A stretch of 64,000 nt of DNA from Secundilactobacillus collinoides DSM 20515 = JCM 1123 (GCF_001435975.1 NZ_AYYR01000029.1:36102-100101), one strand, 5' to 3'; shown: positions 27,953 through 37,165, counted from the stretch's first letter. Numbers and translations are program-made. The notes: a model not told the origin generated them from the sequence alone.

Positions 27953-28284
27953 TATATTTTCTCCTAACATTATGGTGGATAGGCAAGATGTTAGTTATCA
28001 AATCCGCTTGTCTCAAAAATAGTCGGAGTGACCTGTGAAGTCAATTCTAATCAACAAATTGTGAGTAAACGTTTTAACTAATATTAAATTATTTTAAATA
28101 AAAAGTATTGATAAAGTATTGATACAGTTGATATACAAGCCATTTTGTGTATTTATTAAATAATTTTATAAAGTTACCCATGTTTGACTATAAAATCATG
28201 TCTCGTTTAAACTAACTTTGAACAATAATTCACGAATTTAAAATTGTTCATCAAAAAATGTGTGGATATTTTTTTGATGGTTGT

Positions 28285-28298
28285 CGAAAACGCTTACA
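28285..28298 (+). promoter_or_regulatory. Candidate cre (CcpA) site before the transporter
   Basis: CGAAAACGCTTACA fits TGWAANCGNTNWCA at 13 of 14 positions, 25 bases before the transporter start. The 370-bp divergent region 27953-28322 is very AT-rich and otherwise shows only possible LysR-type T-N11-A sites. Confidence 0.5.
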
Positions 28299-28322
28299 AT
28301 AATTTTGAAATAGGTGATGAAG

Positions 28323-29738
28323 ATGAGCAGCGGTGTCAAATATCGAAAGTTGATTCTACCATTCTTGATTGGAATCGTTATTTGGGGGATGACCCCGATT
28401 CGACCGACCAGCATTTCGGTTGCTGGGTGGCATATTTTAGCTATTTTTATCGCCACCATTATCGGGTGCATTACCCGACCAATGCCAATTGGTGCGGTGG
28501 CGATTGTTGGGTTTACAATCACGGTCTTAACTAAGACTGTTTCAACAGATGTTGCATTAACGGGATTTGGCAACGCGACGATTTGGTTGATCGTCATGGC
28601 CTTCTTCATTTCGAGAGGCTTTATCAAGACGGGACTAGGTCGCCGGATCGCGCTGAACTTTGCGAGTGCATTTGGAAAACACACGTTGGGTCTTGCCTAT
28701 TCCCTGATTGCAGTTGACCTGGTTCTTTCACCAGCGATGCCAAGCAGTACCGCTCGGGCAGGCGGGGTGGTCTATCCAATTATTGATGCGTTATCTAACG
28801 CGTTTGGGTCGTCACCAAAACAGCACACACAACGAAAAATCGGATCGTTTTTGGTGTTCTCTGAATTTCACGGCAACATCATTACCTCGGCGATGTTTTT
28901 GACAAGTATGGCTGGAAATCCGCTAGCGCAATTGTTGGCGAAATCGCAGGGCATTAAAATTACCTGGATGGGGTGGTTAATGGCCAGTATTGTGCCTGGT
29001 ATAGTTTCTTTAACGTTGATCCCGTACCTGATTTACAAACTCTATCCGCCTGAGTTAAAGGAAATGCCTGACGTCAAACCATGGGCGCAGAAACAACTGG
29101 CCGAAATGGGCAAAATCTCGATTCAAGAGAAATTAATGTCGGGTATTTTCATTTTAGCGTTGGCACTTTGGACCACGGAGAGCTTAACTGGTATCGATGC
29201 TACAATGACAGCCTTTATTGCGCTAGCCCTGATTCTTTTAACCGGCGTCCTTTCTTGGGACGATGTTTTACATGAGACTGGGGCGTGGAACACGTTTACC
29301 TGGTTCTCAGTGCTTGTTATGATGGCTGATCAACTGAATCAAAAAGGGTTCATTCCATGGTTAAGCAAAACGATTGCGGCCTCATTGCATGGTATGAATT
29401 GGATGTTGGTGCTGACGATTGCTTGTTTGGCTTACTTTTATAGTCATTACCTGTTTGCGAGTGCAACCGCCCATATCAGTGCGATGTACTTGGCCTTTCT
29501 CGGAATAGCAATTTCGTCCGGTGTGCCAGGCATGCTGGCGGCGTTAATGCTTGGTTTCTTCAGCAACATTTTTGGGTCAACGACACACTATGGTTACGGA
29601 CCAGCACCAGTATTGTTCGGATCGGGCTACGTGACTCAAAACGAGTGGTGGCGGTTAAACGCTATTCTGGGTGTGGTCTACATCGTTATCTGGCTTGGCC
29701 TTGGAACGCTTTGGATGAAGGTTATCGGTTTTTGGTAA
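28323..29738 (+). CDS. DASS family dicarboxylate/anion transporter
   Basis: 471 residues, about 12 membrane helices. MTPIRPTSISVAGWHILAIF, the SPAMPSSTARAGGVVYPI motif in the first half and HYLFASATAHISAMY in the second are the two substrate-binding SNT-like repeats of the divalent anion:Na+ symporter (SLC13/CitT) family. It would import or exchange C4/C5 dicarboxylates or citrate. ATG 28323 is best spaced from AGGTGAT; GTG 28314 and ATG 28317 are in frame. A LysR regulator follows 46 bases later, and the fumarate-type lyase is divergent. The three look like one regulon for a dicarboxylic compound. Confidence 0.88.
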   Translation: MSSGVKYRKLILPFLIGIVIWGMTPIRPTSISVAGWHILAIFIATIIGCITRPMPIGAVAIVGFTITVLTKTVSTDVALTGFGNATIWLIVMAFFISRGFIKTGLGRRIALNFASAFGKHTLGLAYSLIAVDLVLSPAMPSSTARAGGVVYPIIDALSNAFGSSPKQHTQRKIGSFLVFSEFHGNIITSAMFLTSMAGNPLAQLLAKSQGIKITWMGWLMASIVPGIVSLTLIPYLIYKLYPPELKEMPDVKPWAQKQLAEMGKISIQEKLMSGIFILALALWTTESLTGIDATMTAFIALALILLTGVLSWDDVLHETGAWNTFTWFSVLVMMADQLNQKGFIPWLSKTIAASLHGMNWMLVLTIACLAYFYSHYLFASATAHISAMYLAFLGIAISSGVPGMLAALMLGFFSNIFGSTTHYGYGPAPVLFGSGYVTQNEWWRLNAILGVVYIVIWLGLGTLWMKVIGFW

Positions 29739-29784
29739 TCATGGTACAATCAAGATAATCTTTATTCTGAAAGGGTGAGCCGTA

Positions 29785-30669
29785 ATGAACACCAAGGACC
29801 TAGCGTACTTTTGCCAACTTGTCGATCATAAAAACTACACGGCAACCGCTAAATACTTTGGCGTGAGTCAGCCGACAATCACCATGGCAATCAAACGTTT
29901 GGAAAAAGAATATGGCAATGTGCCGCTCATCACACAGCCATATCCGCGTGCGAGTCTGGTCGTTACTAGGGCAGGCAAGGTATTGTACCAACAGGCCTGC
30001 GATATCTTAAATCGACTGCAAACAACCCAGACTGAAGTTCTGCATGCGGCCGAGGATAGTATTCGGCTGGGTATTTCGCCCGTGGCTGGTGTGACATGGT
30101 TTCCGAAGGTTGCCAACCAGTTGCTGAAAACGAACCTGCTTTCAGATCTGGAAGTGCATGAAGCTGGGTCGCAGCAATTACTGAAAGACTTAGTGAACGG
30201 TCAAATTGATGCGGCATTGTTGGCAACCGTTCAGCCACTTAAAGACCCAGAGTTTAAGACATTGCTGCTGGCAATTCATCCCTTTAAGATCATTGTTAGC
30301 GACCACCACCCGCTTGCGCAACGTGATGCGGTCAGCTTTTCGGAGTTACGACAGGAACGCTTCATTACAATGACCAACCATTACATTCACGCGCGTGCGT
30401 TGGAGGCATATAGTCGCGTCGCGCAGTTCACCCCTAACGTCGTTTACCGAACCTCAGAATTATCGATGGTGAAAGCGTTGGTGAGAAAAAATGTGGGCGT
30501 CAGTCTGCTTGTTGAGACCGCGGTCGACCAGGATTTGGGCATTCACACGCTGGCACTGACGGACGCACCACCAACCTTGAGTTATATGTACTTGGTGACT
30601 AGAGCATCGTTTCACCCAACTAAAAAGCAAGCGTTTTTCATTCAGTTGTTTAGAGAAAAGGGGCGGTAG
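29785..30669 (+). CDS. LysR family regulator (MleR-like)
   Basis: 294 residues. Winged helix at residues 1-60 (MNTKDLAYFCQLVDHKNYTATAKYFGVSQPTITMAIKRLEKE), then the LysR effector domain. The N-terminus closely resembles MleR regulators of malate utilisation. It lies directly behind the DASS transporter and probably controls that gene and the divergent lyase in response to a dicarboxylate. AAAGGGTGAG lies before ATG 29785. The gene ends in TAG, which begins a hairpin element. Confidence 0.88.
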   Translation: MNTKDLAYFCQLVDHKNYTATAKYFGVSQPTITMAIKRLEKEYGNVPLITQPYPRASLVVTRAGKVLYQQACDILNRLQTTQTEVLHAAEDSIRLGISPVAGVTWFPKVANQLLKTNLLSDLEVHEAGSQQLLKDLVNGQIDAALLATVQPLKDPEFKTLLLAIHPFKIIVSDHHPLAQRDAVSFSELRQERFITMTNHYIHARALEAYSRVAQFTPNVVYRTSELSMVKALVRKNVGVSLLVETAVDQDLGIHTLALTDAPPTLSYMYLVTRASFHPTKKQAFFIQLFREKGR

Positions 30670-30792
30670 AGAGTGGAGCAAGGCGCCTAGGGGGCGGAGC
30701 AGAAGTGACTCTGACCCGAAAAGTCCGGGCCTGACTTTTCGGGTCAGAGTCGCTTCTGCAGTAGCCCCCTGCCTTGCGCAACTCGTTTAGGC
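30667..30792 (+). repeat. Long nested hairpin element, copy 3
   Basis: TAGAGAGTGGAGCAAGGCG ... GCCTTGCGCAACTCGTTTAGGC, inner apex GCAGAAGTGACTCTGACCCG and complement. It begins at the LysR TAG stop. Arms GCAAGGCG / TGCCTTGCGC differ from the other copies yet remain paired. Confidence 0.85.
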
Positions 30793-30840
30793 TACGAGGC
30801 CTAAACCGACGCCGCAAGCCCCACATTGTACAATCCAAAA

Positions 30841-30894
30841 AGAAAAGTCCGGGCCTGACTTTTTTTACCAGAATCGCGTCCACAGTAGCCGCCT
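30841..30894 (+). repeat. Truncated copy of the hairpin element
   Basis: AGAAAAGTCCGGGCCTGACTTTTTTT followed by CAGAATCGCGTCCACAGTAGCC repeats part of the apex and the right inner arm of copy 3, 50 bases downstream of it. It looks like a decayed partial duplication. Confidence 0.6.
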
Positions 30895-31016
30895 AACTGG
30901 TTATTGTTATTAATTGATGGTTGGGGCATTCGTCTCAACTTTTTTATTACACTTATATAGTTTTAAATATAATACTATTTAAAATATAGTATTAAGCCCA
31001 CCAAAATAATAAACAA

Positions 31017-31070
31017 AAACGGCTTAACCGTTCTAAAACCCCATAATGGGCTGGACCGGTTAAGTCGTTT
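31017..31070 (-). terminator. Terminator of the MerR gene
   Basis: AAACGACTTAACCGG / CGGTTAAGCCGTTT on the - strand, followed by TTTGTTT, just after the MerR stop. Confidence 0.75.
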
Positions 31071-31095
31071 AACGTTTCGGACACCTGTTTAAGTG

Positions 31096-31551
31096 CTATG
31101 CTTCACTTGTGGGAATGATTTTAAAATCGGTGTGATCTTCTTTTATCAGCGCGAAGAGGCGTTCGGATTTGGCTTTGTCGAGATATCCCAAATTAATGGC
31201 CGGTAATCCGTCAATCGTTTCGACGCCTTCAAAGCGGTCCAAGACAAAGCGTTTGATCAATTCGGTCGTTTCTTTATGAGCAGCTGCTTTTTTGACGGCA
31301 GCACCCAGAGTAAACCCCTGTTCCATGTAGTTTTTGATGATGAAAACCTTAATGAGTGTGCCATAGGTGTACTTGCGATTTTGATTATTTTCTTTCTTCG
31401 ACTCAATGTATCCCTTTTGTTCCCAATAACGTAACTGACTTTGAGAAACACCGGTGGCCTCTGCAACATCGCCGATACCCAAATACCAATGCACGTTTTT
31501 GGTGACAAATCTGAGTTGCTCACGAAATGACGGATCTAACGTATTGTTCAT
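31096..31551 (-). CDS. MerR family transcriptional regulator
   Basis: 151 residues. The winged HTH reads YLGIGDVAEATGVSQSQLRYWEQKGYIESKKENNQNRKYTYGTLIKVFIIKNYMEQGFTLGAAVKKA, in the GlnR-like style of MerR proteins. The C-terminal part has no cysteine pair for metal binding. It is divergent from the MFS exporter, whose promoter carries a TGTCA-N7-TGACA palindrome of the type bound by GlnR/TnrA proteins. It is the likely local regulator of that exporter. Confidence 0.85.
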   Translation of the reverse strand: MNNTLDPSFREQLRFVTKNVHWYLGIGDVAEATGVSQSQLRYWEQKGYIESKKENNQNRKYTYGTLIKVFIIKNYMEQGFTLGAAVKKAAAHKETTELIKRFVLDRFEGVETIDGLPAINLGYLDKAKSERLFALIKEDHTDFKIIPTSEA

Positions 31552-31833
31552 GGAAATACCTCGCTTTCTGTGAATCTATTAGTGGTTGCGTGTGGATAGC
31601 TGACCCAACTGGAAAATAATAGTCAAATTCATGCCTTTTATATAGAAAAAAATAGTTTATTTCGAAAATTAAGGCACTATTTTTAGGTGATTACGTCAAT
31701 TTTCAGTTCGCAAACGGCGCCCACACAAATTGTTTGTAACAGCTTTCTTTGCTGATGTAATAGGTTTTAGTTATTATAATTTGTCAGAAACGTATTAGGT
31801 TTCATAAGGTACAGTATAGATATTTAAATATTA

Positions 31834-31874
31834 TTGTCAAGATAGTTGACAAAGAAGTCACAAATCATTATAGT
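31834..31874 (+). promoter_or_regulatory. Exporter promoter with overlapping palindromic operator
   Basis: TTGACA (31846-31851), 17-bp spacer, TATAGT (31869-31874). The -35 box is half of the perfect palindrome TTGTCAAGATAGTTGACAA (31834-31852), which also fits TGTNA-N7-TNACA. A protein bound there would cover the -35 box, so repression is expected. Confidence 0.75.
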
Positions 31875-31916
31875 AGTCAACAGACTTTTAAAAAATTGTA
31901 AAGAGGGTAATTAAAA

Positions 31917-33398
31917 GTGAGTGATACTGCTTCGGTAGATATGAACGGCAAACCATATAACCGGACCTTAATGATCCTGGTGTTATTGGTTGGGACGTTT
32001 TGTACCGTTTTAAACCAAACGATTTTATCAACTGCCAACCCGACAATCATGAAGGCGTTCGATGTGAACATCTCCACGGTTCAATGGTTGACCACTGGCT
32101 TTATGTTAGTTAACGGGATCATGATCCCAATCAGTGCGTGGTTAAGTACCCGCTTTAATTCAAAGTGGTTGTACATTTCTGCGATGAGTGTGTTTTTCAT
32201 TGGAACGATTGTTTGTTTCACATCAGCTAACTTCGGTATGTTGCTGGCTGGTCGTTTGATTCAAGCTTTGGCCGTCGGGGTTACGATGCCATTGCTGCAA
32301 ACATTGATGCTTTCCATCTTCCCACCAGAAAAGCGTGGGACTGCCATGGGACTTGCCGGAATCGTTATCGGGCTGGCACCTGCCATTGGCCCAACACTGT
32401 CAGGGTGGGTTATTGATACCTTCACTTGGCGTGACCTGTTCGGCATGATTTTGCCGGTTGTTTTCCTTGTTTTAGTTTTATCATTCTTCTTTATGAAGAG
32501 TGTGCTGCCAACCCAAAAGAAAGGTCTCGACTGGTTGTCAGTTGCGCTTTCAACAATTGGGTTCGGGAGTCTGCTTTACGGTGTTTCCAGTGTTAGTGAT
32601 GACGGCTGGGGCAGTGTAAAGGTGATTTCATTCCTGATTGCCGGGGTTATCTTCATTGCGCTGTTTGCATGGCGTGAATTAACCATGAAGAACCCACTTT
32701 TGGAACTGCGGGTATACCGTTCAATTCCATTCACGATTTCTGCTATTTTAAGTTCCGTAAGTATGATGGCCATGGTCGGTGCCGAAATGATCATCCCACT
32801 ATATTTGCAAAATGTTCGTGGCATGTCCGCCTTCCATTCTGGGTTGACACTGTTACTCGGGGCCTTAATGATGGCTATTATGAGTCCAATTACCGGTCGG
32901 GCTGTTGACCGGTTTGGGGCTAAACGGCTGTCTATTATGGGGATGGTCATGCTGACCTTAGGGACGTTGCCGTTCGTCTTCTTGACGAAGGATACGCCAA
33001 CCATTTACATCGTTGTTTTGTACGCGGTGCGGATGTTCGGGATCGCTATGGCCATGATGCCCGCTACCACAGTTGGGATGAATGCTTTACCAGTGAACTT
33101 AATTGGTCATGGGACTGCTGTTAACAACACACAACGGCAAGTGGCTAGTTCGATTGGGACTGCCATCTTGACTAGTGTATTGACCACTGTTGTGAAGAAC
33201 CACGTGCCAGGCAAGCACATGATCAAGACAAACCCGTTGCATTACAAAGACTTAGCCATTAACGCAACTTTGACCGGCTACCATGCCGCATTCTGGGTCG
33301 CACTTGGTTTTTGTGCGTTAGCTGTTTTGACCGCCTTTATGATGAAAAACCGTGGTCAAGCAAGCGATTATCCTAGTGATGGAGGTGACGCAAAGTGA
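31917..33398 (+). CDS. MFS drug exporter, DHA2 (14-TM) family
   Basis: 493 residues with about 14 hydrophobic helices. Motif A-type loop WLSTRFNSKWLY, motif C AGIVIGLAPAIGPTLSGWVID and LNQTILSTANPTIM (motif D1) mark the EmrB/QacA branch, proton-driven efflux pumps for lipophilic compounds. Starts at GTG 31917, 11 bases after AGAGGG. The DUF4811 gene overlaps its stop by 4 bases (GTGA). Regulated probably by the divergent MerR protein. Confidence 0.9.
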   Translation: MSDTASVDMNGKPYNRTLMILVLLVGTFCTVLNQTILSTANPTIMKAFDVNISTVQWLTTGFMLVNGIMIPISAWLSTRFNSKWLYISAMSVFFIGTIVCFTSANFGMLLAGRLIQALAVGVTMPLLQTLMLSIFPPEKRGTAMGLAGIVIGLAPAIGPTLSGWVIDTFTWRDLFGMILPVVFLVLVLSFFFMKSVLPTQKKGLDWLSVALSTIGFGSLLYGVSSVSDDGWGSVKVISFLIAGVIFIALFAWRELTMKNPLLELRVYRSIPFTISAILSSVSMMAMVGAEMIIPLYLQNVRGMSAFHSGLTLLLGALMMAIMSPITGRAVDRFGAKRLSIMGMVMLTLGTLPFVFLTKDTPTIYIVVLYAVRMFGIAMAMMPATTVGMNALPVNLIGHGTAVNNTQRQVASSIGTAILTSVLTTVVKNHVPGKHMIKTNPLHYKDLAINATLTGYHAAFWVALGFCALAVLTAFMMKNRGQASDYPSDGGDAK

Positions 33399-34126
33399 TT
33401 TTACTAATTATGGCAATTTGCGTCGTATTGGCGTTCATCAGCTTTATTTACATCCCAAACAAGTCCGTAAGTGCTATTTTGGCAGTCATTTTTGTCGCCG
33501 GTGCTTTTACAACCGGGGTCTTCGTGGTTAAGAACTGGAAGGACCATTATGGCTTAAAAGAAGTGACGACTACTGGTGCTACTAGAACGATTTATCCTGT
33601 TAGCAGCAGCAACGGGATGAGTACTGTAATTTACTCACCGATCGGGACGGCAAACAAGCACCAAGTTTACGTCTACAAGACGAGTGCAAATGCTAAGAAG
33701 ACCACGCATACGCAAGTCAGCAGCACCACCAAGAACAAGGTGATCCGGACTTCTGGTAAGAGTCACATTGTGACAAAGACTACGCGTTGGGCTTACAAGA
33801 ACGACGCTGCAAAAATCTGGTTTGCGTTCACGGGTCAGGATGGCCAGTACATCCGTCGTGAAAATAAAATCTACATCAACAAAAACTGGTTAGTGCTTTC
33901 TGCTGCCCAAGCTAAAGCTTTAAAGAAGGAAATGAGCAGCAAGACCTTCCAAGCAAAGCTGAAGACACAAGCAAAGGCTTACGTTACCGCTCAGGTCAAG
34001 GCCGCAATGACCAAGGATCCAAGCATGAGCAGTGCCGACCAAGCTAAGGTTGAAAAGCAGGCCACCGCCGAATTTCAACAAAAAGCAATTGCTAAAGTGA
34101 TTAAACAAATACAGGCTAAGAATTAA
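33395..34126 (+). CDS. DUF4811 family membrane protein
   Basis: 243 residues. Two hydrophobic N-terminal helices (residues about 2-22 and 27-46), then a predominantly hydrophilic Lys/Ala/Gln-rich domain with a helical C-terminus (residues about 190-243). In lactobacilli DUF4811 genes sit directly behind DHA2 exporters, as here with a GTGA overlap, so it is probably an accessory of the pump. Its activity is not known. Confidence 0.75.
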   Translation: MILLIMAICVVLAFISFIYIPNKSVSAILAVIFVAGAFTTGVFVVKNWKDHYGLKEVTTTGATRTIYPVSSSNGMSTVIYSPIGTANKHQVYVYKTSANAKKTTHTQVSSTTKNKVIRTSGKSHIVTKTTRWAYKNDAAKIWFAFTGQDGQYIRRENKIYINKNWLVLSAAQAKALKKEMSSKTFQAKLKTQAKAYVTAQVKAAMTKDPSMSSADQAKVEKQATAEFQQKAIAKVIKQIQAKN

Positions 34127-34159
34127 ACTTAGTCGATTCACTCATGAGAATTACCCGAT

Positions 34160-34203
34160 AAAGCCAAAGCCATCAGTAGAAATGCTGGTTACTTTGGCTT
34201 TTA
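34160..34203 (+). terminator. Intrinsic terminator
   Basis: AAAGCCAAAG / CTTTGGCTTT stem with TTTT, after the DUF4811 gene. Bases 34204-34398 show no gene. Confidence 0.7.
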
Positions 34204-34398
34204 TGGTTCTACGATGACCTTGATAGGTTGAGTGTCTGAAGTCAGCATCTGTTTAGCGATGTCTGAAATGGCACTAGGCGCTAGTATCGTCCTACTGATG
34301 GTTGTCGATTCACACTAGAATGGCTCATTTAATCGGTAGTACTGGTTCATAAAAGAACGGGTTTCAATCAAAAGATAAAAAAAGTTTCGGATTTACTG

Positions 34399-34427
34399 TT
34401 GACTTTCGACAACACCGAGATTAAGAC
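34399..34427 (+). promoter_or_regulatory. Promoter of the second valine T-box unit
   Basis: TTGACT (34399-34404), 17-bp spacer, TAAGAC (34422-34427). Confidence 0.55.
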
Positions 34428-34439
34428 GTATTCATAAAT

Positions 34440-34700
34440 TAGAAAACGATGAGATGCAAAGAAACCTTTAGGAACAGGTTGGGACGATTGGTTTAGCGAG
34501 CGTGGCTGGTGAAAACACGTGCAATCCTCTAATCAAAAGTTAAGGTGGAGCAGTGGTTCTTGATTAAGGAACCAGGAACGGTCAGCATTATATGACCACC
34601 TGATGAATACGTCAGGGTGAGCTGGATTTTACATCCAGAAATTAAGGTGGTACCGTGCGGAAGCGCCCTTAAGCAGCAATGCTTAAGGGCGCTTTTATCG
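34440..34700 (+). promoter_or_regulatory. T-box leader, specifier read as GUU (Val)
   Basis: T-box AAGGTGGTACCGTG (34644-34657) and terminator AGCGCCCTTAAGCA / TGCTTAAGGGCGCT with T4 (34664-34698). In stem I, ACCTT pairs with AAGGT, GGTTGGG with TCTAATC, and the specifier GTT is directly 5' of AAGGT. UGGU predicts discriminator A. The leader is clearly related to the orphan leader at 41073 (shared GAGCGTGGCTGGTGA and AAAGTTAA-GTGGAGC segments), but differs in layout from the first one at 4160. Confidence 0.92.
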
Positions 34701-34756
34701 TTTTCTAATCACATATTGAAACAAAATTTTGGGTTTGCTGAAAGGAAGCAATACAT

Positions 34757-35743
34757 ATGACAAAATACGCAGTAATTGGTGCAGGTGCAATGGGTCTTCG
34801 TTACGGGGTTTTGATGCAGGAACGGACAAGCAATTCGGTTGATTTCGTTGATACTTGGAAACCGAGTGTCGAGACAATTAAGAAACAGGGTGGTGCTTGG
34901 GTCTCTCGTGACCATAAGGACAAGCACATGGTGCCAATCAACATTAGCTACCCAGAAGATTACACTGGGGACCCAGATGTTTGGATCATCTTCGTGAAAC
35001 AAATGCAGCTTGCCGATGTATTAAAGCGTTGTGCACCACTTTTTAAAGCACACCAATACGTCTTCTCAGCAATGAATGGCATGGGTCACATTGACAAAAT
35101 CAGCAATTATTTCCCAGATGATCACATTATCGGCGGAACCGCAATGATCGCCACTGTGTTGAACGGCCCTGGCGATGTTGACTTCATGGGCGCTGCCCGT
35201 GCCGGTGAGATGCATATGGTCAACAAGACTGAACATAACGACGACACCACCCAGCAGATCTTCAACGACTTTAAAGAAGCCGGTATGGGTCCAATCATGA
35301 CCGAAAACTTCATGGGGACATTGATGTCCAAAGTTGTTTTCAATGCCGTGACAAACACCCTTTGCTCAATGTTTGAAATCACCATGGGTCAATTTATTGA
35401 ATATCCAGGCGTTAAAGACATGACGATCCAACTCATGAACGAATCATTCGATGCCTGTGAACGCGCCGGTATTCACTTAGTTGAAACCCGGCAGCAAGAA
35501 GTTGAGTCAGTGGACTATGTGTCACGGGTCGCTAACCCATATCATTACCCATCTATGTACCAAGACTTTTCAAAGGGGCGGCCAACTGAAGTTGACTACA
35601 TCAACGGGTATATTGCAAAAATCGGTCGCGAACACGATTACGTTTGCCGGACCCATGAATTTATCACCCATGAAGTTCACATGGCTGAATTGATGCGGAA
35701 GTACAAGAAGCAACCGGCTGCCGAAACGGTCACTGAAGCATAG
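34757..35743 (+). CDS. Ketopantoate reductase (PanE/ApbA) family 2-keto acid reductase, second copy
   Basis: 328 residues, clearly paralogous to the protein at 4483: GAGAMGLRYGVLMQ, KQMQLADVLKRCAPLF, AMNGMGHIDKI, TVLNGPGDVDFMG, catalytic Lys in TLMSKVVFNAVTNT, Glu in PTEVDYINGYIAKIGR. It probably reduces a branched-chain 2-keto acid with NAD(P)H, inferred from the valine T-box. True ketopantoate reduction is an alternative. GAAAGGAAG lies 8 bases before ATG 34757. Monocistronic with terminator at 35855. Confidence 0.86.
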   Translation: MTKYAVIGAGAMGLRYGVLMQERTSNSVDFVDTWKPSVETIKKQGGAWVSRDHKDKHMVPINISYPEDYTGDPDVWIIFVKQMQLADVLKRCAPLFKAHQYVFSAMNGMGHIDKISNYFPDDHIIGGTAMIATVLNGPGDVDFMGAARAGEMHMVNKTEHNDDTTQQIFNDFKEAGMGPIMTENFMGTLMSKVVFNAVTNTLCSMFEITMGQFIEYPGVKDMTIQLMNESFDACERAGIHLVETRQQEVESVDYVSRVANPYHYPSMYQDFSKGRPTEVDYINGYIAKIGREHDYVCRTHEFITHEVHMAELMRKYKKQPAAETVTEA

Positions 35744-35854
35744 TACCATAGTACACGCCGTTGTACTGAACCGCGTAATTGACTGGATCAATACGCATTG
35801 TCGGCGATACGGCCTCGGTAGAGACAAAATAGCCGCAATAAATGCAATTAATAG

Positions 35855-35903
35855 AAGGCCCTCAGGTAGATTCCTAGTGGATCAATACCTGAGGCCTTTT
35901 TTT
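35855..35903 (+). terminator. Intrinsic terminator
   Basis: AAGGCCCTCAGGTA / TACCTGAGGCCTT stem followed by T7. Confidence 0.85.
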
Positions 35904-35931
35904 GCAAACATTAAACCAGTAAACCGTGACC

Positions 35932-35970
35932 TTTACACAATCGTTACAAACCTTTACACGACATTTACTT
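35932..35970 (+). promoter_or_regulatory. Pho box: four TTACA direct repeats before the ugp operon
   Basis: TTACA occurs at 35933, 35944, 35954 and 35965, spaced 11, 10 and 11 bases, on one helix face. This matches PhoP binding sites of Gram-positive bacteria (TT-A/T/C-ACA repeats with about 5-base gaps). A TATAAT -10 follows at 36001. Phosphate starvation should switch on the operon. Confidence 0.8.
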
Positions 35971-36061
35971 AAGCTTTGCATGATGTAAACATTACTTTTC
36001 TATAATTTGACTCGTAGCAAATGTTTACCTTATGACAATTAGAAGGAGTAGTGATTGGGTT

Positions 36062-37165
36062 ATGGCAATTGAATTGCACGATGTCACCAAAACTTATGCA
36101 GACAGTGATTATCCCGTCTTATCAGATATTAATATGACGGTCAACGATGGTGAATTTTTTGTTATCGTCGGTCCCTCAGGGTGTGGGAAAAGTACGCTCT
36201 TGAGGATGATTGCTGGTCTGATCTCCATTTCATCAGGGAAGCTTATCATCAATGATCAACTTGCCAACGAGATGCCGCCGAAAGATCGCAAACTTTCGAT
36301 GGTTTTTCAGAGTTATGCGCTTTATCCGTTTATGTCGGTTTTTGAAAACGTAGCCTTTGGACTTAAATCTCGTAAAATTGATAAACAAGAAATTAATAAC
36401 CGCGTCAAGGAGGCCCTGTCGTTAGTCGATCTTCAGACGCTGGCTGACCGGAAACCACGGTCACTTTCCGGCGGTCAACGACAACGTGTCGCATTAGCAC
36501 GGGCGATTGCGTCTGATGCGAGTTTCTGTTTAATGGACGAACCGCTTTCTAATCTGGATGCACAGTTGCGTGCCAAAATGCGAATGGAATTAAAGGTGCT
36601 CCAACGAAAACTGGGTCTGACGGTTATCTACGTTACCCATGATCAGGTGGAAGCAATGACGATGGCCGATTGTGTCCTTGTACTGCAGAATCACAAGGTT
36701 CAGCAGCTTGATACACCGTTAAATATCTATCAACACCCCAAAAACGAATTTGTGGCTTCATTTTTTGGCACGCCGCAGATCAACCTGTTAGGAGCAGATT
36801 ACGGGCATCACGAACTCGTGGTCAACGGTAGTTTTCGCGTTCCAATTGCTTACCCATTAAAATCTGGTCAATACACGATTGGTATCCGTCCAAATGAAGT
36901 TGAGGTGACAGTCAATGACCGAAATGCGAATGCGCGGGTGACGGAGGTTTCATACCTTGGTAATGAAACAGTCATTTTGGCAGATCTATTAGAATCTGCT
37001 GACGAACTTCGGCTCGTACTGCGAAATCAAATTGATGTGAAGAATGCAGACTTCATCAATGTGAAGACCGTTAACCAGTTCTTTGTTTTTGATCAAAACG
37101 GTGGTTTGATAACAACCGCTGGGGCAAAAGAGGAGGTGACTGCTGATGCTGCAACGATTGCCTAA
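36062..37165 (+). CDS. ugpC: Glycerol-3-phosphate ABC transporter ATP-binding protein
   Basis: 367 residues: Walker A GPSGCGKST, Q-loop VFQSYALYPFMSVFENVAFGL, signature LSGGQRQRVALARAI, Walker B FCLMDEPLSNLDAQLR, H-loop VTHDQVEAM, then a C-terminal TOBE domain (TIGIRPNEVEVT). This is the MalK/UgpC class. Ugp is favoured over sugar transport by the downstream glycerophosphodiesterase and the Pho box. ATG 36062 begins the conserved MAIELHDVTKTY; the frame is open to 36032. Confidence 0.88.
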   Translation: MAIELHDVTKTYADSDYPVLSDINMTVNDGEFFVIVGPSGCGKSTLLRMIAGLISISSGKLIINDQLANEMPPKDRKLSMVFQSYALYPFMSVFENVAFGLKSRKIDKQEINNRVKEALSLVDLQTLADRKPRSLSGGQRQRVALARAIASDASFCLMDEPLSNLDAQLRAKMRMELKVLQRKLGLTVIYVTHDQVEAMTMADCVLVLQNHKVQQLDTPLNIYQHPKNEFVASFFGTPQINLLGADYGHHELVVNGSFRVPIAYPLKSGQYTIGIRPNEVEVTVNDRNANARVTEVSYLGNETVILADLLESADELRLVLRNQIDVKNADFINVKTVNQFFVFDQNGGLITTAGAKEEVTADAATIA

